Assembly (NCBI GenBank): GCA_903813345.2
Contig: CAIIXF020000157.1
Span: 1-25,000 of the forward strand
DNA: 25,000 bases
Direction of reading: 5' to 3'
Source: Owenia fusiformis
Lineage: Eukaryota; Annelida; Polychaeta; Sabellida; Oweniidae
The position numbers and the translations under genes were made by a program. Below are positions 11,598 to 20,844 of this stretch, piece by piece (the stretch's first letter is position 1; each line of letters begins with the position of its first letter). Under the pieces are notes generated by a model, which ran no database searches, was not told the DNA's origin, and saw only the letters and a list, made by a program, of their open reading frames with translations.

Positions 11598-12106
11598 TAA
11601 ACTGATTAAGGACGTATTAAAGACTGCTTATGAACCAGTTTGCAAAGATATAGCTATCACACCAAACTATTTGCCACTGCGTTCTACAAAGGTTGCCGAA
11701 CTGATTTTAAACTGTATGCAGACGGAACGATCGTAGCTGCAATTTTCTACGGCATATTTACGGTCTTTATGGACGTGTTAACGACGTCGTGCAATCGGAT
11801 ATCAATTGCAGTACAAGTACACACCGAAATGGTTCTACCTGAACGAACTGCGAATAAGATGACCGTATTGAAGACAGTTTATGAACGAAGTATCTAATTA
11901 ATTGAGACATATTTCTCGACCAGACAGATTTAGCCCGTTTTATGACTTATTGTATGACTGGAAAAACGGTCGAGAAGTAGTTTGGTGTAATAGCGGCGGT
12001 TATAACGAGCTTATGGACGTATGTGGACGGAAAGGTGCTCTACAACTACGCAATGTTTCGTCACGTTCGCTTGAAATAAGTTAAAAACATACAGTTTCGT
12101 AGAACT

Positions 12107-12242
12107 CGGGCCCGTAGCCCGACCCCCAGAGGCCAAAGATTCTTTCAAAATCACGCACTTTGATTTTTCCCATTCTGAGCACTTTTCAAGTTATTTTGGT
12201 CAAAAACGTGAACCCCCTTTGTAAATCTTGGCTACGGGCCCG
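12107..12242. mobile_element. Small ~136-bp MITE with GC-rich 13-bp inverted ends
   Basis: CGGGCCCGTAGCC at 12107-12119 is exactly inverted at 12230-12242 (GGCTACGGGCCCG). The interior (acccccagaggcc ... gtgaacccccttt) has no coding capacity. It sits in the spacer between foldback units 2 and 3, whose flanking DNA on both sides has the same ACG-rich character, so it appears inserted into repeat DNA. Flanks GAACT and GGACT match at 4 of 5 bases, too weak to call a target duplication. Confidence 0.6.
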
Positions 12243-12336
12243 GGACTTGACATCTTGCGGATCGTTTCTAGCTGTTTTAAAACGTCCGTAGTAAGTTCTC
12301 AACATCTACTCTCGTTTTTTGAGAACAGTTTATTAA

Positions 12337-12918
12337 CCCTACTATCACACCAAACTAGTTCTCACTACGTTCTCGAAAACGGGCTTAAACTGTGCACGGA
12401 CGGATTTGACGTACTAAGAACCCACTAAGAACCGTTTGGGATCTGTTTACAAACTTCATGAAACTACTAGAACGAGTAGGTCCTCCAGCACTTAGAGCAT
12501 GCTCAACATTTTCTGGTGATCATCAAAACGTTGCCGAATCGGTTTTAAACTGTGAGCGAACTGAATGAACGTAGCTACAACGTTCGACGGTCTGTTTACG
12601 AACTTCATGGACTTTCCCGGACGGGGTATGTGATTTAGAATTTTGAATCGATTCAAAATTCGATGGCGACCATACCGTTCTGTAATCATGTCATGATGAC
12701 CCAGTCTAGACTAAGGGACAGTTTATACTACGTTGCACACCGACGTGGTGCGACCTGGACGAACTGCGAACATGATGGACGTATTGAAGACTGCTTATGA
12801 ACGAAGTAGATAATTATTTTAGACATATATCCCGACCGCAGCCAGATCGAGCCCGTTTTAAGACATTTTCGTAGGACTGGCAAGAACGGGTAAGAACTAG
12901 TTTGGTGTGATAGGGGGG
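12337..12918 (+). mobile_element. Foldback/MITE unit 3, 582-bp deletion derivative
   Basis: Starts CCCTACTATCACACC and ends GGTGTGATAGGGGGG, flanked on both sides by TAA (12334-12336, 12919-12921), a clean three-base TWA duplication. Its first ~200 bases match the right end of unit 1 (reverse complement) and its last ~380 bases match the left end; the ~450 bases between are missing. This is the usual structure of an internally deleted non-autonomous element. It is the copy closest to unit 1, suggesting it is younger than unit 2. Confidence 0.75.
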
Positions 12919-12921
12919 TAA

Positions 12922-13594
12922 CGAACTACGTAGCATCGTCATAAACTCCGACAACAACCCGTTTTGCATTTGACGAAGGAAGAACACATTTCTAGAACTA
13001 CATGTACTTCGGTGTGTCCATAGCTTTAGTTGGTCATTACACCGATTCCTATTTCGTCCTATCTAAACACCAGCTTGTCGTCATGAGATAAAAGTATGCA
13101 CAATTCAGTTCTCAGAACTGCCGAGGGACCGATTCATTGTCTTTTAAGATATGATCAAGATTACTTGACTTTTAAAGTACATGTTATATTCTACTGATAA
13201 ATAGTTGATGGTTACACGCGTACGTGAATCATAGATAAAGCCACTTATCACTGTTCTTCATAGCGATGGCCTATTTTAAACTCGTCACATGTAACAAATA
13301 CTGCTTGGAAGAGTTATAACAGTTTTGATCGCACTGTTTCTATTTTGCATTGTATCAAAATCCCTTATGCTTACAATCATCACAAAATATCATAATATTT
13401 ATCATTATAAATTATGAATTTAAAGTGTCTTTTATTGCATGGTTGTACATTGCATTTAATTACATTGAACTTAATATACATTTAGAAATCGACAATGACG
13501 TTTTCACCAGATTCCTGATAATGTTTAAGTAACAGCAAAATTAACAAATGCATCAAATTATGGTTTCTTATTGTAGTACGATGTCAATTAGTGA
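12922..13594 (+). other. Spacer or intron just upstream of the ZNFX1-like main exon
   Basis: AT-rich with no repeat of note. The ZNFX1 frame has a TGA at 13592-13594. Possible acceptors before the open frame are ttcttattgtag (ends 13576), gtgag (13595), gaaag (13629) and gtcag (13644); only the last two fit the phase of the candidate exon 8928-9004. The T-rich acceptor at 13576 would meet in-frame stops. Confidence 0.4.
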
Positions 13595-13789
13595 GTAACC
13601 CAAAATGATCTGAAAACGGATAAAGAAAGCAAGTGTCCGGTCAGTAAAGACAAACCCCAGCGTATACGTAGAAAGATAACGAAGGAAAAAAATCGAGGGA
13701 AATCTGAAGGTGGTAAACACTTAGATAACCAAGATTTAAAAGAACAAAAAGATCAAAGTAAAATTGACGATGCTGACAAAGGCAAGGCC

Positions 13790-15862
13790 ATGGATAAGTC
13801 AAATCAGAGAAGAGTAAATAATCGAAGCAGGGGGCGTAACAACAAGGGTTCTTCAGTTTCGAGTGGAAGGATGACAGATCAGACGAAAGATGGGCGAAAC
13901 ATCGAAACAACGAACAGTGATAGGACTAACAAAATCTCTTATGAGAGCAAGAACAAAGGTACACGAACTAGACCAATGGCACTTAGAAGATTGAGGGAGC
14001 TTATTATTGAGGAACCAACAAAATTGATTCTCGCCTTGCTGAACCCAGCCAATGGCTTTCTAGAACTTTTAGACCGCTGCAACACCTCGGATCACACGGA
14101 GCTGATTTTAAGTGCTATAGCAAAGTGTCTTCGTTGCGACAAAGATTCATTTGTACTAGACCTAATCTTCAAAATACACAATTCACCATTCATAGACACT
14201 TCATTAGCATGTAGCCATTTCAGCAACATAACTACCGATGTTTTCCTAGCGTCTTCATCAGATGCAGCGTTGGCAGAAGTTGAAAAAATAGTTCGACGGT
14301 TCAAAGGGTCAATCGTTGATTCTCTCAATTTAATGACTGAGATGCTTCATCGATTACCTTCAAGTGTAGCGAAGGTCAACGCAGCTTTGAGCGTGATGGA
14401 TACTTTTTTGAAAGAAATCAACACTGTTGCACCCGACGACATTGCAGAAATAATCGAGAACTATGACGACGTCAAGCAATTATTAAAGAGAGCAATAGAA
14501 AAGGGACAACCAGTTCGATACACAATTATTTCTGAACAGCGTAAAGAAACGAAACGACGCGAAAATGAGGATCTTCCACCACCAAATGATTTTAGAGATA
14601 CCCCTGTATTCCCAACTCAGGATGATATCATATTGGACGAAGAACCTTTCCTGAGAATGAACAAGTGTGACGGGGCCTATGAAGATATTGATCACTATTT
14701 AGATGTCCAATTTCGTCTCTTAAGAGAAGACTTCGTCAGACCACTTAGAGAGGGCATCGAAAAGTACACACGATTGAACGATTCAAATGAAAAGGGGAAT
14801 CTGCAAGATATTCGTCTGTATGATAAGGTCCATATAAGGAGCCCGATGTGTCAACATGATGGAATCCATCATAAAATACAATTTGATGTTTCTAGTTTAA
14901 AAGGAATAAATTGGAATACATCGAAGCGTTTGATCTACGGATCATTACTTTGCCTATCTAGAGATGGCTTTAAAACATTCCTTTTTGCCACTGTATCTAA
15001 TAGGAAAGTTAATGATTTGAATCAAGGGATACTACAGGTTAGATTCGAACAGAACAACGTAGATATTGCCACGATTAAGCCTGATGTCGAATTCCAAATG
15101 GTTGAGACGACCGCATATTTTGAAGCCTACAGACACGTGTTAAAAGCTCTGCAGAGTCTTAATGGGGACTCACTACCGTTTCAGAGGTATATTGTTAAAT
15201 GTGAGGCCAATGTAGATTCACCCAAATACATACGTAATACTCCAAGGCAGACATTTGACTTAAGACCATTAATAGCGGACAAGGAAGTCGATTTGACTCG
15301 AAATTATGACACTGACGATGATGAGGAAGTTGGTCGTGAAACAAAGCGTATTGCTGAATTATCCAAAGTAGATGACCATGCACGATCTGTTGAGATTCTC
15401 CAACCTGACAAGTGGCCAAGTGCAGAGGAAATGCACCTTGACTCATCGCAATATAAAGCTGTCCAAATGGCACTTACGAAGGAATTTGTCATCATCCAAG
15501 GACCACCGGGCACAGGAAAGACGCACATAGGTCTGAAAATTGTTCAGACGTTGCTACATAACAGAAACACCTGGACCATGGATCGGATGGGTAAACAAGA
15601 GAACAGTCCTATTTTGGTAGTGTGTTATACAAATCACGCTCTTGACCAATTTCTCGAGGGCATTCACACATTTTGGAAAACAAATATTGTAAGGATAGGA
15701 GGAAGGAGTAAAAGTGAAATAATGCAGAGATTCCTTTTAAAGAATATAAAGCAAACGATAAAGAGGGACAAAAAGATTCCTTTGGACATACGTCGAGGAA
15801 AATATGAGGCTACCATCTCGCTTCGGGAGTTGCAGAAAGAGATAGAACAAGTTACAAGTTAA
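13790..15862 (+). CDS. ZNFX1: ZNFX1-like N-terminal part: ARM-like region, pre-helicase block, helicase motifs I and Ia
   Basis: 690 codons from ATG 13790 to TAA 15860-15862. Residues 1-62 are Arg/Lys/Asn/Ser rich and probably disordered. Residues 63-240 are Leu-rich helical repeats starting MALRRLRELI, like the ARM-type fold of ZNFX1. Residues 270-325 carry the block with PVFPTQDDI and YLDVQFRLLREDFVRPLREG, highly typical of the family. Walker A GPPGTGKT is at 571-578 and motif Ia TNHALDQFL at 614-622. The ATG is only the first Met of the open frame: the frame stays open 195 bases upstream (to 13595) with Lys/Arg-rich codons, so the true N terminus probably lies in a spliced upstream exon. 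The piece ends in a Glu/Lys-rich helix, and the same frame resumes right after the TAA with matching helical sequence. Alone it would lack helicase motifs II-VI and could not be an active helicase. Confidence 0.93.
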   Translation: MDKSNQRRVNNRSRGRNNKGSSVSSGRMTDQTKDGRNIETTNSDRTNKISYESKNKGTRTRPMALRRLRELIIEEPTKLILALLNPANGFLELLDRCNTSDHTELILSAIAKCLRCDKDSFVLDLIFKIHNSPFIDTSLACSHFSNITTDVFLASSSDAALAEVEKIVRRFKGSIVDSLNLMTEMLHRLPSSVAKVNAALSVMDTFLKEINTVAPDDIAEIIENYDDVKQLLKRAIEKGQPVRYTIISEQRKETKRRENEDLPPPNDFRDTPVFPTQDDIILDEEPFLRMNKCDGAYEDIDHYLDVQFRLLREDFVRPLREGIEKYTRLNDSNEKGNLQDIRLYDKVHIRSPMCQHDGIHHKIQFDVSSLKGINWNTSKRLIYGSLLCLSRDGFKTFLFATVSNRKVNDLNQGILQVRFEQNNVDIATIKPDVEFQMVETTAYFEAYRHVLKALQSLNGDSLPFQRYIVKCEANVDSPKYIRNTPRQTFDLRPLIADKEVDLTRNYDTDDDEEVGRETKRIAELSKVDDHARSVEILQPDKWPSAEEMHLDSSQYKAVQMALTKEFVIIQGPPGTGKTHIGLKIVQTLLHNRNTWTMDRMGKQENSPILVVCYTNHALDQFLEGIHTFWKTNIVRIGGRSKSEIMQRFLLKNIKQTIKRDKKIPLDIRRGKYEATISLRELQKEIEQVTS

Positions 15863-18781
15863 ATTGACAAGACTTACAAAGGTATTTTAAAGGCAACCAT
15901 CTTGCGTCAGTTTATCGCCGATGAACACTTTGACAAACTTCATGAGAATTCCAGTGCAAATAGACCTCAAATTGCAGACTCAAAGCAGTCTAGCATATCA
16001 GTTTGGCTTGAGATCGGAGACAAAATGGGGTCATCAAACGCCACCTTTATTGACATGATGATTGTAAATGATCCAGATGAACCTATTCAAACAGATACAC
16101 TAGATGACATAGATGATGAGTCTGAGGGAGAAGCAAATGGACGGATACTAGATGAGGAAGAATGGGATACTGACCAAAATTCATATCAACAGAACGAAAT
16201 GGGTGCCAATGCAACTGCTGAAATATTGGATGTTGACTTTAATTGTATCGACAAGACAGAAAATTCAAAATATGCATATGAATGGCAGACAGTTCAAAGT
16301 AAGCGATCCAAAAAGCAGCAATACAGAAAACTGGACAGTACTGATATGATGTCAGAAGATGAAGCTCAAAAATGCATTGATATTTGGGAGATGTCCACCA
16401 TTGAGAGGTGGCGCCTATATCGTTATTGGGTGAATAAGTACAGGACAAATCTGAAAGAGAAAATCCAAGCATGTGAAATGGAATATGAAAGAATTGCTCA
16501 AATTATGAGTGATCTTAAAAGAGAGGAAGACTGTATCGTAATGAAAGACGCAGTAATTATTGGGATGACAACAACTGGGGCAGCTAAATACCGGGCCATA
16601 CTTCAACAAGTGAGACCTAAAATTGTTATCGTTGAAGAAGCAGCTGAAGTGTTAGAATCGCACATTGTAACAACTCTTACTGAAGAGTGCGAACACCTGA
16701 TCCTGATTGGAGATCATAAACAGCTACGTCCTAACCCAACTGTATATGACTTGGCTATACACTTTAATTTGGAGATCTCCTTCTTTGAACGCATGATCAA
16801 CAACGCTATCCCATATGAGTGTCTAGAGCGTCAGCACAGGATGAGACCTGAGGTATCTGAATTGATAGCTGACATATACCCTGAACTGAAAGATCATCCT
16901 TCTGTTCGTGTTTACGGAGACGTAAAAGGAGTAGCAAAGAATATGTTTTTCGTGAGTCATAGCGTGCAAGAAAAAAGTGATGTCGATCTACGAAGCAAAT
17001 CAAACCCATTCGAAGCCGAGTACATAGTAGCTCTATGCAAGTATCTGATCCAACAGGGTTATAAGAGAGAAGAAATCACTATTCTGACGCTTTACACAGG
17101 TCAGATGTTTACCATCAAAAACTTGATGCCAAAGGCATTCTTTAACGGGGTTCGAGTTTGTGCAGTCGATAGTTTTCAGGGTGAGGAAAATATGATTGTT
17201 TTGCTATCTCTTGTCAGATCTAACAATAAAGGTAGCATCGGATTTGTCGGTATTGAGAACAGGATATGCGTGGCGTTGTCAAGAGCCAAAAAAGGATTTT
17301 ATGCAATTGGAAACATGAAGCTGTTCGCTGAAAAAAACCGCCTTTGGAAAAAGATAAACAAGCGTTTGAAACTCAATGGAAATGTTGCTGATCATCTGGA
17401 GCTCTACTGTCAAAACCACCCAAGTGATAATCACATCAAAGCTAAAACAGCAAAGGATTTTAACAAAGCCCCTAGTGGAGGATGTCAAAAGAAATGTGCC
17501 CTCCAATTAGAATGTGGACACGCCTGCACACAACGATGCCACGTTGTTGACGTTAACCACAAGGATTATCAATGCAAAGTACTTAAAAGTAAGGTCATAC
17601 CATCATGTGGTCACAGTCAAAATATGCCATGCTACTTAGATCCAAATGAATTCCTTTGTCAAATGCCTTGTGGGAAATATTGTTCCAATGGCCATATGTG
17701 TAGCAGAAAGTGTCATATGGATTGCGGTGATTGCCAGATACTGATAGAAAAAGTCATCCCATCTTGCGGGCATAGGCAGGATGTACCTTGCTGTCGCAGC
17801 CCTGATGAAGTAAAATGTTTGAACCCGTGTGAAAGAACGTGTGAATACGGTCACATTTGCAAGAAACTCTGTCATCAGGAATGTGGAAAATGTAGAACCA
17901 GAATTGGGAAAAAACTCAAGCCATGTGGGCACACACGTTTAATGGCTTGCTACGAAGACCCAGATTTGTTCAAGGGTAGATGTCATGAATTCGTGAATAA
18001 AGTTATACCAAAGTGTCTCCATACACTCCAAGTAAAATGTCACATGGATCCGTCTTTTGTCATCTGCAATGAAATGGTCAGAAAAGAGATACCGTCATGT
18101 GGTCACATTCAAGAGATGCGCTGTCACGTTGATCCAGCCACTCTCAATGGATGTTGTATCATGGTTGATAAAATTATCCCGTCTTGTGGACACAAACAGA
18201 AAGTGGAGTGTTTTACTAACCCAGCTGATGTTAAATGTTTGATGCCTTGTTCGAAGAAGTGTGAAAATGACCACCCATGTCCTGAACAATGTCATATAGG
18301 TGTCAATTGTGGAGATTGTAAAATAGTTATACACAAAACTATACCATCATGTAAACACTTGACAAAAATGCCATGTCACTTGAACCCGACTTTATTCACT
18401 GGCAAATGTTATATCAAGGTGATTAAAGTCTTGCCGATTTGTGGACACCCTCAGTTGGTGTCCTGTTGTGAAAAACCGGTAGACTGTCAAACATCTGTTT
18501 CAAAAATATGTCCATCTTGTGAACACGAACATGTTTTACCATGTCACTCGAGCAAATTATTTAATTGCACAAAGCCTTGCCAAAAGAAACTCGCCTGTGG
18601 ACACCATTGTAGGGAGAAATGTGGAAGTCCATGCACGGCAATGTGTAGAGATGAAGTGAGAATTAACTTAAAATGTGGTCACGATTGCAGCATTGAATGC
18701 CACCAAAATTCAGATTCCTCCAGTGTTGAGTGTCAACAGCCATGTTTACATCCGCTGGGCTGTGGTCATCTCTGCAAATGA
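15863..18781 (+). CDS. ZNFX1: ZNFX1-like middle part: helicase motifs II-VI and NF-X1 zinc-finger array
   Basis: Same frame as the segment before, from just after the TAA to TGA 18779-18781 (no ATG at its head; the first long open stretch includes TTG 15902). Numbering from ATG 13790: an acidic linker at about 760-800; motif II VEEAAE 948-953, the ZNFX1 variant of the DEAD/DEAA box; motif III GDHKQLRP 974-981; motif IV RQHRMRP 1014-1020; motif V VDSFQGEE 1126-1133; motif VI VALSRAK 1161-1167. These follow the UPF1-like SF1 order. From residue 1205 the sequence becomes Cys/His rich, with CGHxC fingers mixed with about nine copies of a module of the type IPSCGH-x-Q-x-x-PCHxDP. The TGA falls in the spacer of a CGHLC-x3-C finger, at a non-Cys position. 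Codon use and conservation look unchanged across both stops. Confidence 0.93.
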   Translation: MDKTYKGILKATILRQFIADEHFDKLHENSSANRPQIADSKQSSISVWLEIGDKMGSSNATFIDMMIVNDPDEPIQTDTLDDIDDESEGEANGRILDEEEWDTDQNSYQQNEMGANATAEILDVDFNCIDKTENSKYAYEWQTVQSKRSKKQQYRKLDSTDMMSEDEAQKCIDIWEMSTIERWRLYRYWVNKYRTNLKEKIQACEMEYERIAQIMSDLKREEDCIVMKDAVIIGMTTTGAAKYRAILQQVRPKIVIVEEAAEVLESHIVTTLTEECEHLILIGDHKQLRPNPTVYDLAIHFNLEISFFERMINNAIPYECLERQHRMRPEVSELIADIYPELKDHPSVRVYGDVKGVAKNMFFVSHSVQEKSDVDLRSKSNPFEAEYIVALCKYLIQQGYKREEITILTLYTGQMFTIKNLMPKAFFNGVRVCAVDSFQGEENMIVLLSLVRSNNKGSIGFVGIENRICVALSRAKKGFYAIGNMKLFAEKNRLWKKINKRLKLNGNVADHLELYCQNHPSDNHIKAKTAKDFNKAPSGGCQKKCALQLECGHACTQRCHVVDVNHKDYQCKVLKSKVIPSCGHSQNMPCYLDPNEFLCQMPCGKYCSNGHMCSRKCHMDCGDCQILIEKVIPSCGHRQDVPCCRSPDEVKCLNPCERTCEYGHICKKLCHQECGKCRTRIGKKLKPCGHTRLMACYEDPDLFKGRCHEFVNKVIPKCLHTLQVKCHMDPSFVICNEMVRKEIPSCGHIQEMRCHVDPATLNGCCIMVDKIIPSCGHKQKVECFTNPADVKCLMPCSKKCENDHPCPEQCHIGVNCGDCKIVIHKTIPSCKHLTKMPCHLNPTLFTGKCYIKVIKVLPICGHPQLVSCCEKPVDCQTSVSKICPSCEHEHVLPCHSSKLFNCTKPCQKKLACGHHCREKCGSPCTAMCRDEVRINLKCGHDCSIECHQNSDSSSVECQQPCLHPLGCGHLCK

Positions 18782-19133
18782 ACATGTGGACGATGCAAAC
18801 AGGGAAAGCTTCATGTACCATGTGAGAAAGAACTCAGCTGTGGCCACACATGCAAAGACGCCTGTTCGTGTAGATACAGCATGAACATCCCCAAACAAAT
18901 TTTAAAACTACCGAATCCAACATATAATAGCTACACCAACGTCACCACGTTACCCGATCGCGATGCTGTTAAAACGATTCCGACATCGGTCAGTGTTGCT
19001 GACAAAAGTGCAACATTGCGATCAGATGTGCCAGACTCACTTAACAGTTCAATGAACTCGCGTACTGACCAGCTAGAAGAGTCTCCTCTGATGACGTGTG
19101 CGCTTGAGAAATATTGGGCCTATTGTCATAAAG
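18782..19133 (+). CDS. ZNFX1: ZNFX1-like: last NF-X1 finger, linker and first half of RZ finger (exon 3' end)
   Basis: Continues in frame after TGA 18779-18781. It first completes finger spacing (TCGRC, then CEKELSCGHTCKDACSC). About 75 residues of polar Ser/Thr/Asp-rich linker follow, then YWAYCHK ending in a single G of a split codon. The donor is AAAG|GTAAGC, a near-consensus 5' splice site at 19133/19134. If unspliced, the frame stops at 19151-19153, so the short unspliced tail is not expected to be the real end. The Cys of YC is residue 1779 and begins the RZ-type C-x3-H...C-x2-C pattern finished by the next exon. No own start codon is needed; this is the 3' part of the main exon. Confidence 0.85.
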
Positions 19134-19494
19134 GTAAGCCGGATACTTATTGATACTTTAATTGTGTGATGAATAATTCACTTTTACTTATGCTTTGTAA
19201 ATCGCATTTATTAGCTTATTTAATAAGCATTTATTATTTATTTATTTAGAGAAAATCCATTATTAATTTGAGACTAATTTTAAGAATAGTCAGTGGTGAC
19301 TTGTGTTTATTGTCAGAAATTTCTGCTGTATGGTGTCCAAAAGTATTGTTGTGCCTATTTCAAGTATTCCCCCTGTATTCCTCCAATGCTGAAATTTCCT
19401 ATTTGCTGAACGCTTCTCATCCTTCAACTATCAGCTGCTCGTAGGGAAGATAAAATTATAAAGCTAAAAGCTTTTACGACTGGTTACATATATA

Positions 19495-20444
19495 CGAGGG
19501 TTGATTCAAAAGTTCTGTACCGTTTGCTCTAAAAATCTTAATTCTTTATAAATATTGTTCATATTTGGTCTCAACCACCCCATACATACTAGTTTCATTT
19601 TGAGCAAAAATAAGCAATTTTGACAAGTAACATAGGTATCTGGTTACTATATATGCTACAGCAACAGGGTATGTGGAGCAAGACTACGACACATTGTGAG
19701 CTGAAAAAATACCAAATTTCAAATGTGTCAGTCATGCCTGTTAAAAAATTAATTTTCAATTTGACTAAATTTTATTGTTAGTTCTTAATTTAATTCCGGA
19801 AAATAGTCTCTTTTTATATGCATTGAGTATGTCTGCGCACCCCTTGATCAAACGCATCCTTAAATTCCCCATCACTGGTCTCAGAAAGCCACTCAAGAAC
19901 AGCAAGACAGACTTCGTAATTTGTCCTTCACAACAACGACAACGATAAAAGTCAGAGGGAGCCAGATCAGGTGAGAAGGGTACATGGTAAAGGTTAAGGC
20001 ATGCACATATTTTCATTGAAGTTTGAGTAAATATTGAGGTATGAAATGGTGCTATGTCGAAATGGAACTGTATTTTATGATTATTGGGCTGCTTTTGGCG
20101 CAAGGCATTCTTCAGGTCAGTGACATCACAGTTACCAACTATAGCATGTGTGATATCATATCGAACATATAGCGTTGGTCTAAAGGAAAAACAATTGATT
20201 AACAGGAATGACTAACACGTTTGGTATAAATTTGGTACCCAGTAACACCCTTCAGGTGTCATTTTTTTCCAACTCTACAATGTGTCGTTCTCTTGCTTCA
20301 GATACACTGTTGTCATGTTTCTATGGTAACCAGATATTTATTGCTTATTTGTATATGGGGTGGTTTAGGCCAAATATGAACAATATTCATGAAATAATTA
20401 GGATTTTTATAGTAAACGGTGCAGAACTTTTGGATCAACCCAAG
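19495..20444 (-). mobile_element. 950-bp mariner-like element with ~250-bp inverted ends, in the last intron
   Basis: Left end TA-CGAGGGTTGATTCAAAAGTTC, right end (reverse complement) TA-CTTGGGTTGATCCAAAAGTTC; TA at 19493-19494 and 20445-20446. The similarity continues inward about 250 bases on each side (for example ATATTGTTCATATTTGG, ACCACCCCATA, ACGACACATTGT, and GTCATGCCTGTTA against GTCATTCCTGTTA), far longer than the ~30-bp ends of classic mariners. The core holds a C-terminal transposase remnant on the minus strand. It lies wholly within the intron 19134-20844, opposite in coding sense to the host gene. Confidence 0.85.
19765..20190 (-). pseudogene. Mariner-type transposase, C-terminal catalytic remnant
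   Basis: The open frame on the minus strand (Met at 20101-20103, open upstream to about 20190) reads VGNCDVTDLKNALRQKQPNN, then HFDIAPFHTS, then FSPDLAPSDF. These match the second and third catalytic regions of mariner transposases: the HDNA-x-x-HT block (here HFDIAP, Asp kept but Asn changed to Ile) and SPDLAPSDY/F, with the 34-residue style spacing expected for a DD34D enzyme. The N-terminal helix-turn-helix domains and the first catalytic Asp are absent, so it cannot be an active enzyme. The frame ends near 19765 with a Lys/Asn-rich tail. Family assignment is confident; exact clade is not. Confidence 0.82.
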
Positions 20445-20844
20445 TATACTAGTAACAGTGCTTGCTGTTTGGTATCAGTGCTCAATAGTAGGGATTTAGA
20501 ATCTTTTTTACTTGTTATGGTAAATTGTCAGGTTGGACACTGATATAGCTCGCATACTTTAATAGATTATTCGTTCTCTCAGAAGAATATTTCAACGATT
20601 GAATAATGATATATTTTCCAAAATGTTGAGCAATTTTCCGACATGCTCTGTTGTCAAAACTACATTTACGAGAAAGTCATGGGTTCTGTTTTTGCCGTCT
20701 ATCTGTCGTAAGTTCGGGCCATTGACGGAAGGGAACGTAAATCATTTGGATACAAACTAGAACACCTTCGTTCTATATTTCACCAGGTTATCTAATTATA
20801 AGGCTTTCAAAATAAACATAACCTTTGATATTTTTATATTGCAG

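Larger units (their letters stand above)
10412..11999 (+). mobile_element. Foldback/MITE unit 2, interrupted by a TA-flanked insertion
   Basis: Starts CCCTTCTATCACACC after TTA (10409-10411) and ends GGTGTAATAGCGGCGG before TTA (12000-12002), giving a direct TTA/TTA flank. Without the 858-bp insertion at 10740-11597 it is about 730 bp and aligns with the reverse complement of unit 1, with internal deletions and more divergence than unit 3. The segment 11654-11993 begins and ends with the family 10-mer and resembles the 9384-9783 part of unit 1. Open frames over this region are chance frames in repeat DNA. Confidence 0.72.
9384..12918. repeat. 3.5-kb palindromic cluster of three related foldback/MITE units
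   Basis: The outer ends are near-perfect inverted repeats: CTATCACACCAAACTAGTTC at 9389 onward and its complement ending 12913, continuing inward through cgttcttgccagtcctacg. Both outer ends are flanked by TAA (9381-9383 and 12919-12921). Inside, the 10-mer CTATCACACC or its complement occurs at 9389, 9774, 10394, 10417, 11654, 11984 (one mismatch), 12342 and 12904. Three units are built from the same sequence: unit 1 (9384-10408, reversed), unit 2 (10412-11999) and unit 3 (12337-12918). Because unit 1 is inverted relative to 2 and 3, the region could fold into a very long hairpin. TWA flanks suggest a PIF/Harbinger-type mobiliser (inference). No transposase seen. It lies in the presumed first large intron of the ZNFX1-like gene. 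Confidence 0.85.

Noticed and set aside
15851-15892. 42-base GT...AG stretch that would remove the TAA in frame
   Set aside because: Too short for a normal animal intron, poor donor context, and the removed residues look like part of the conserved helical stretch.
13641-17932. Many antisense ORFs of 60-98 codons across the ZNFX1-like exon
   Set aside because: Shadows of the coding strand; no start context, domain or splice support.
18779-18781. TGA as selenocysteine in a zinc finger
   Set aside because: It falls in the x3 spacer of CGHLC-x3-C and not at a Cys position; no SECIS-like structure was noticed.
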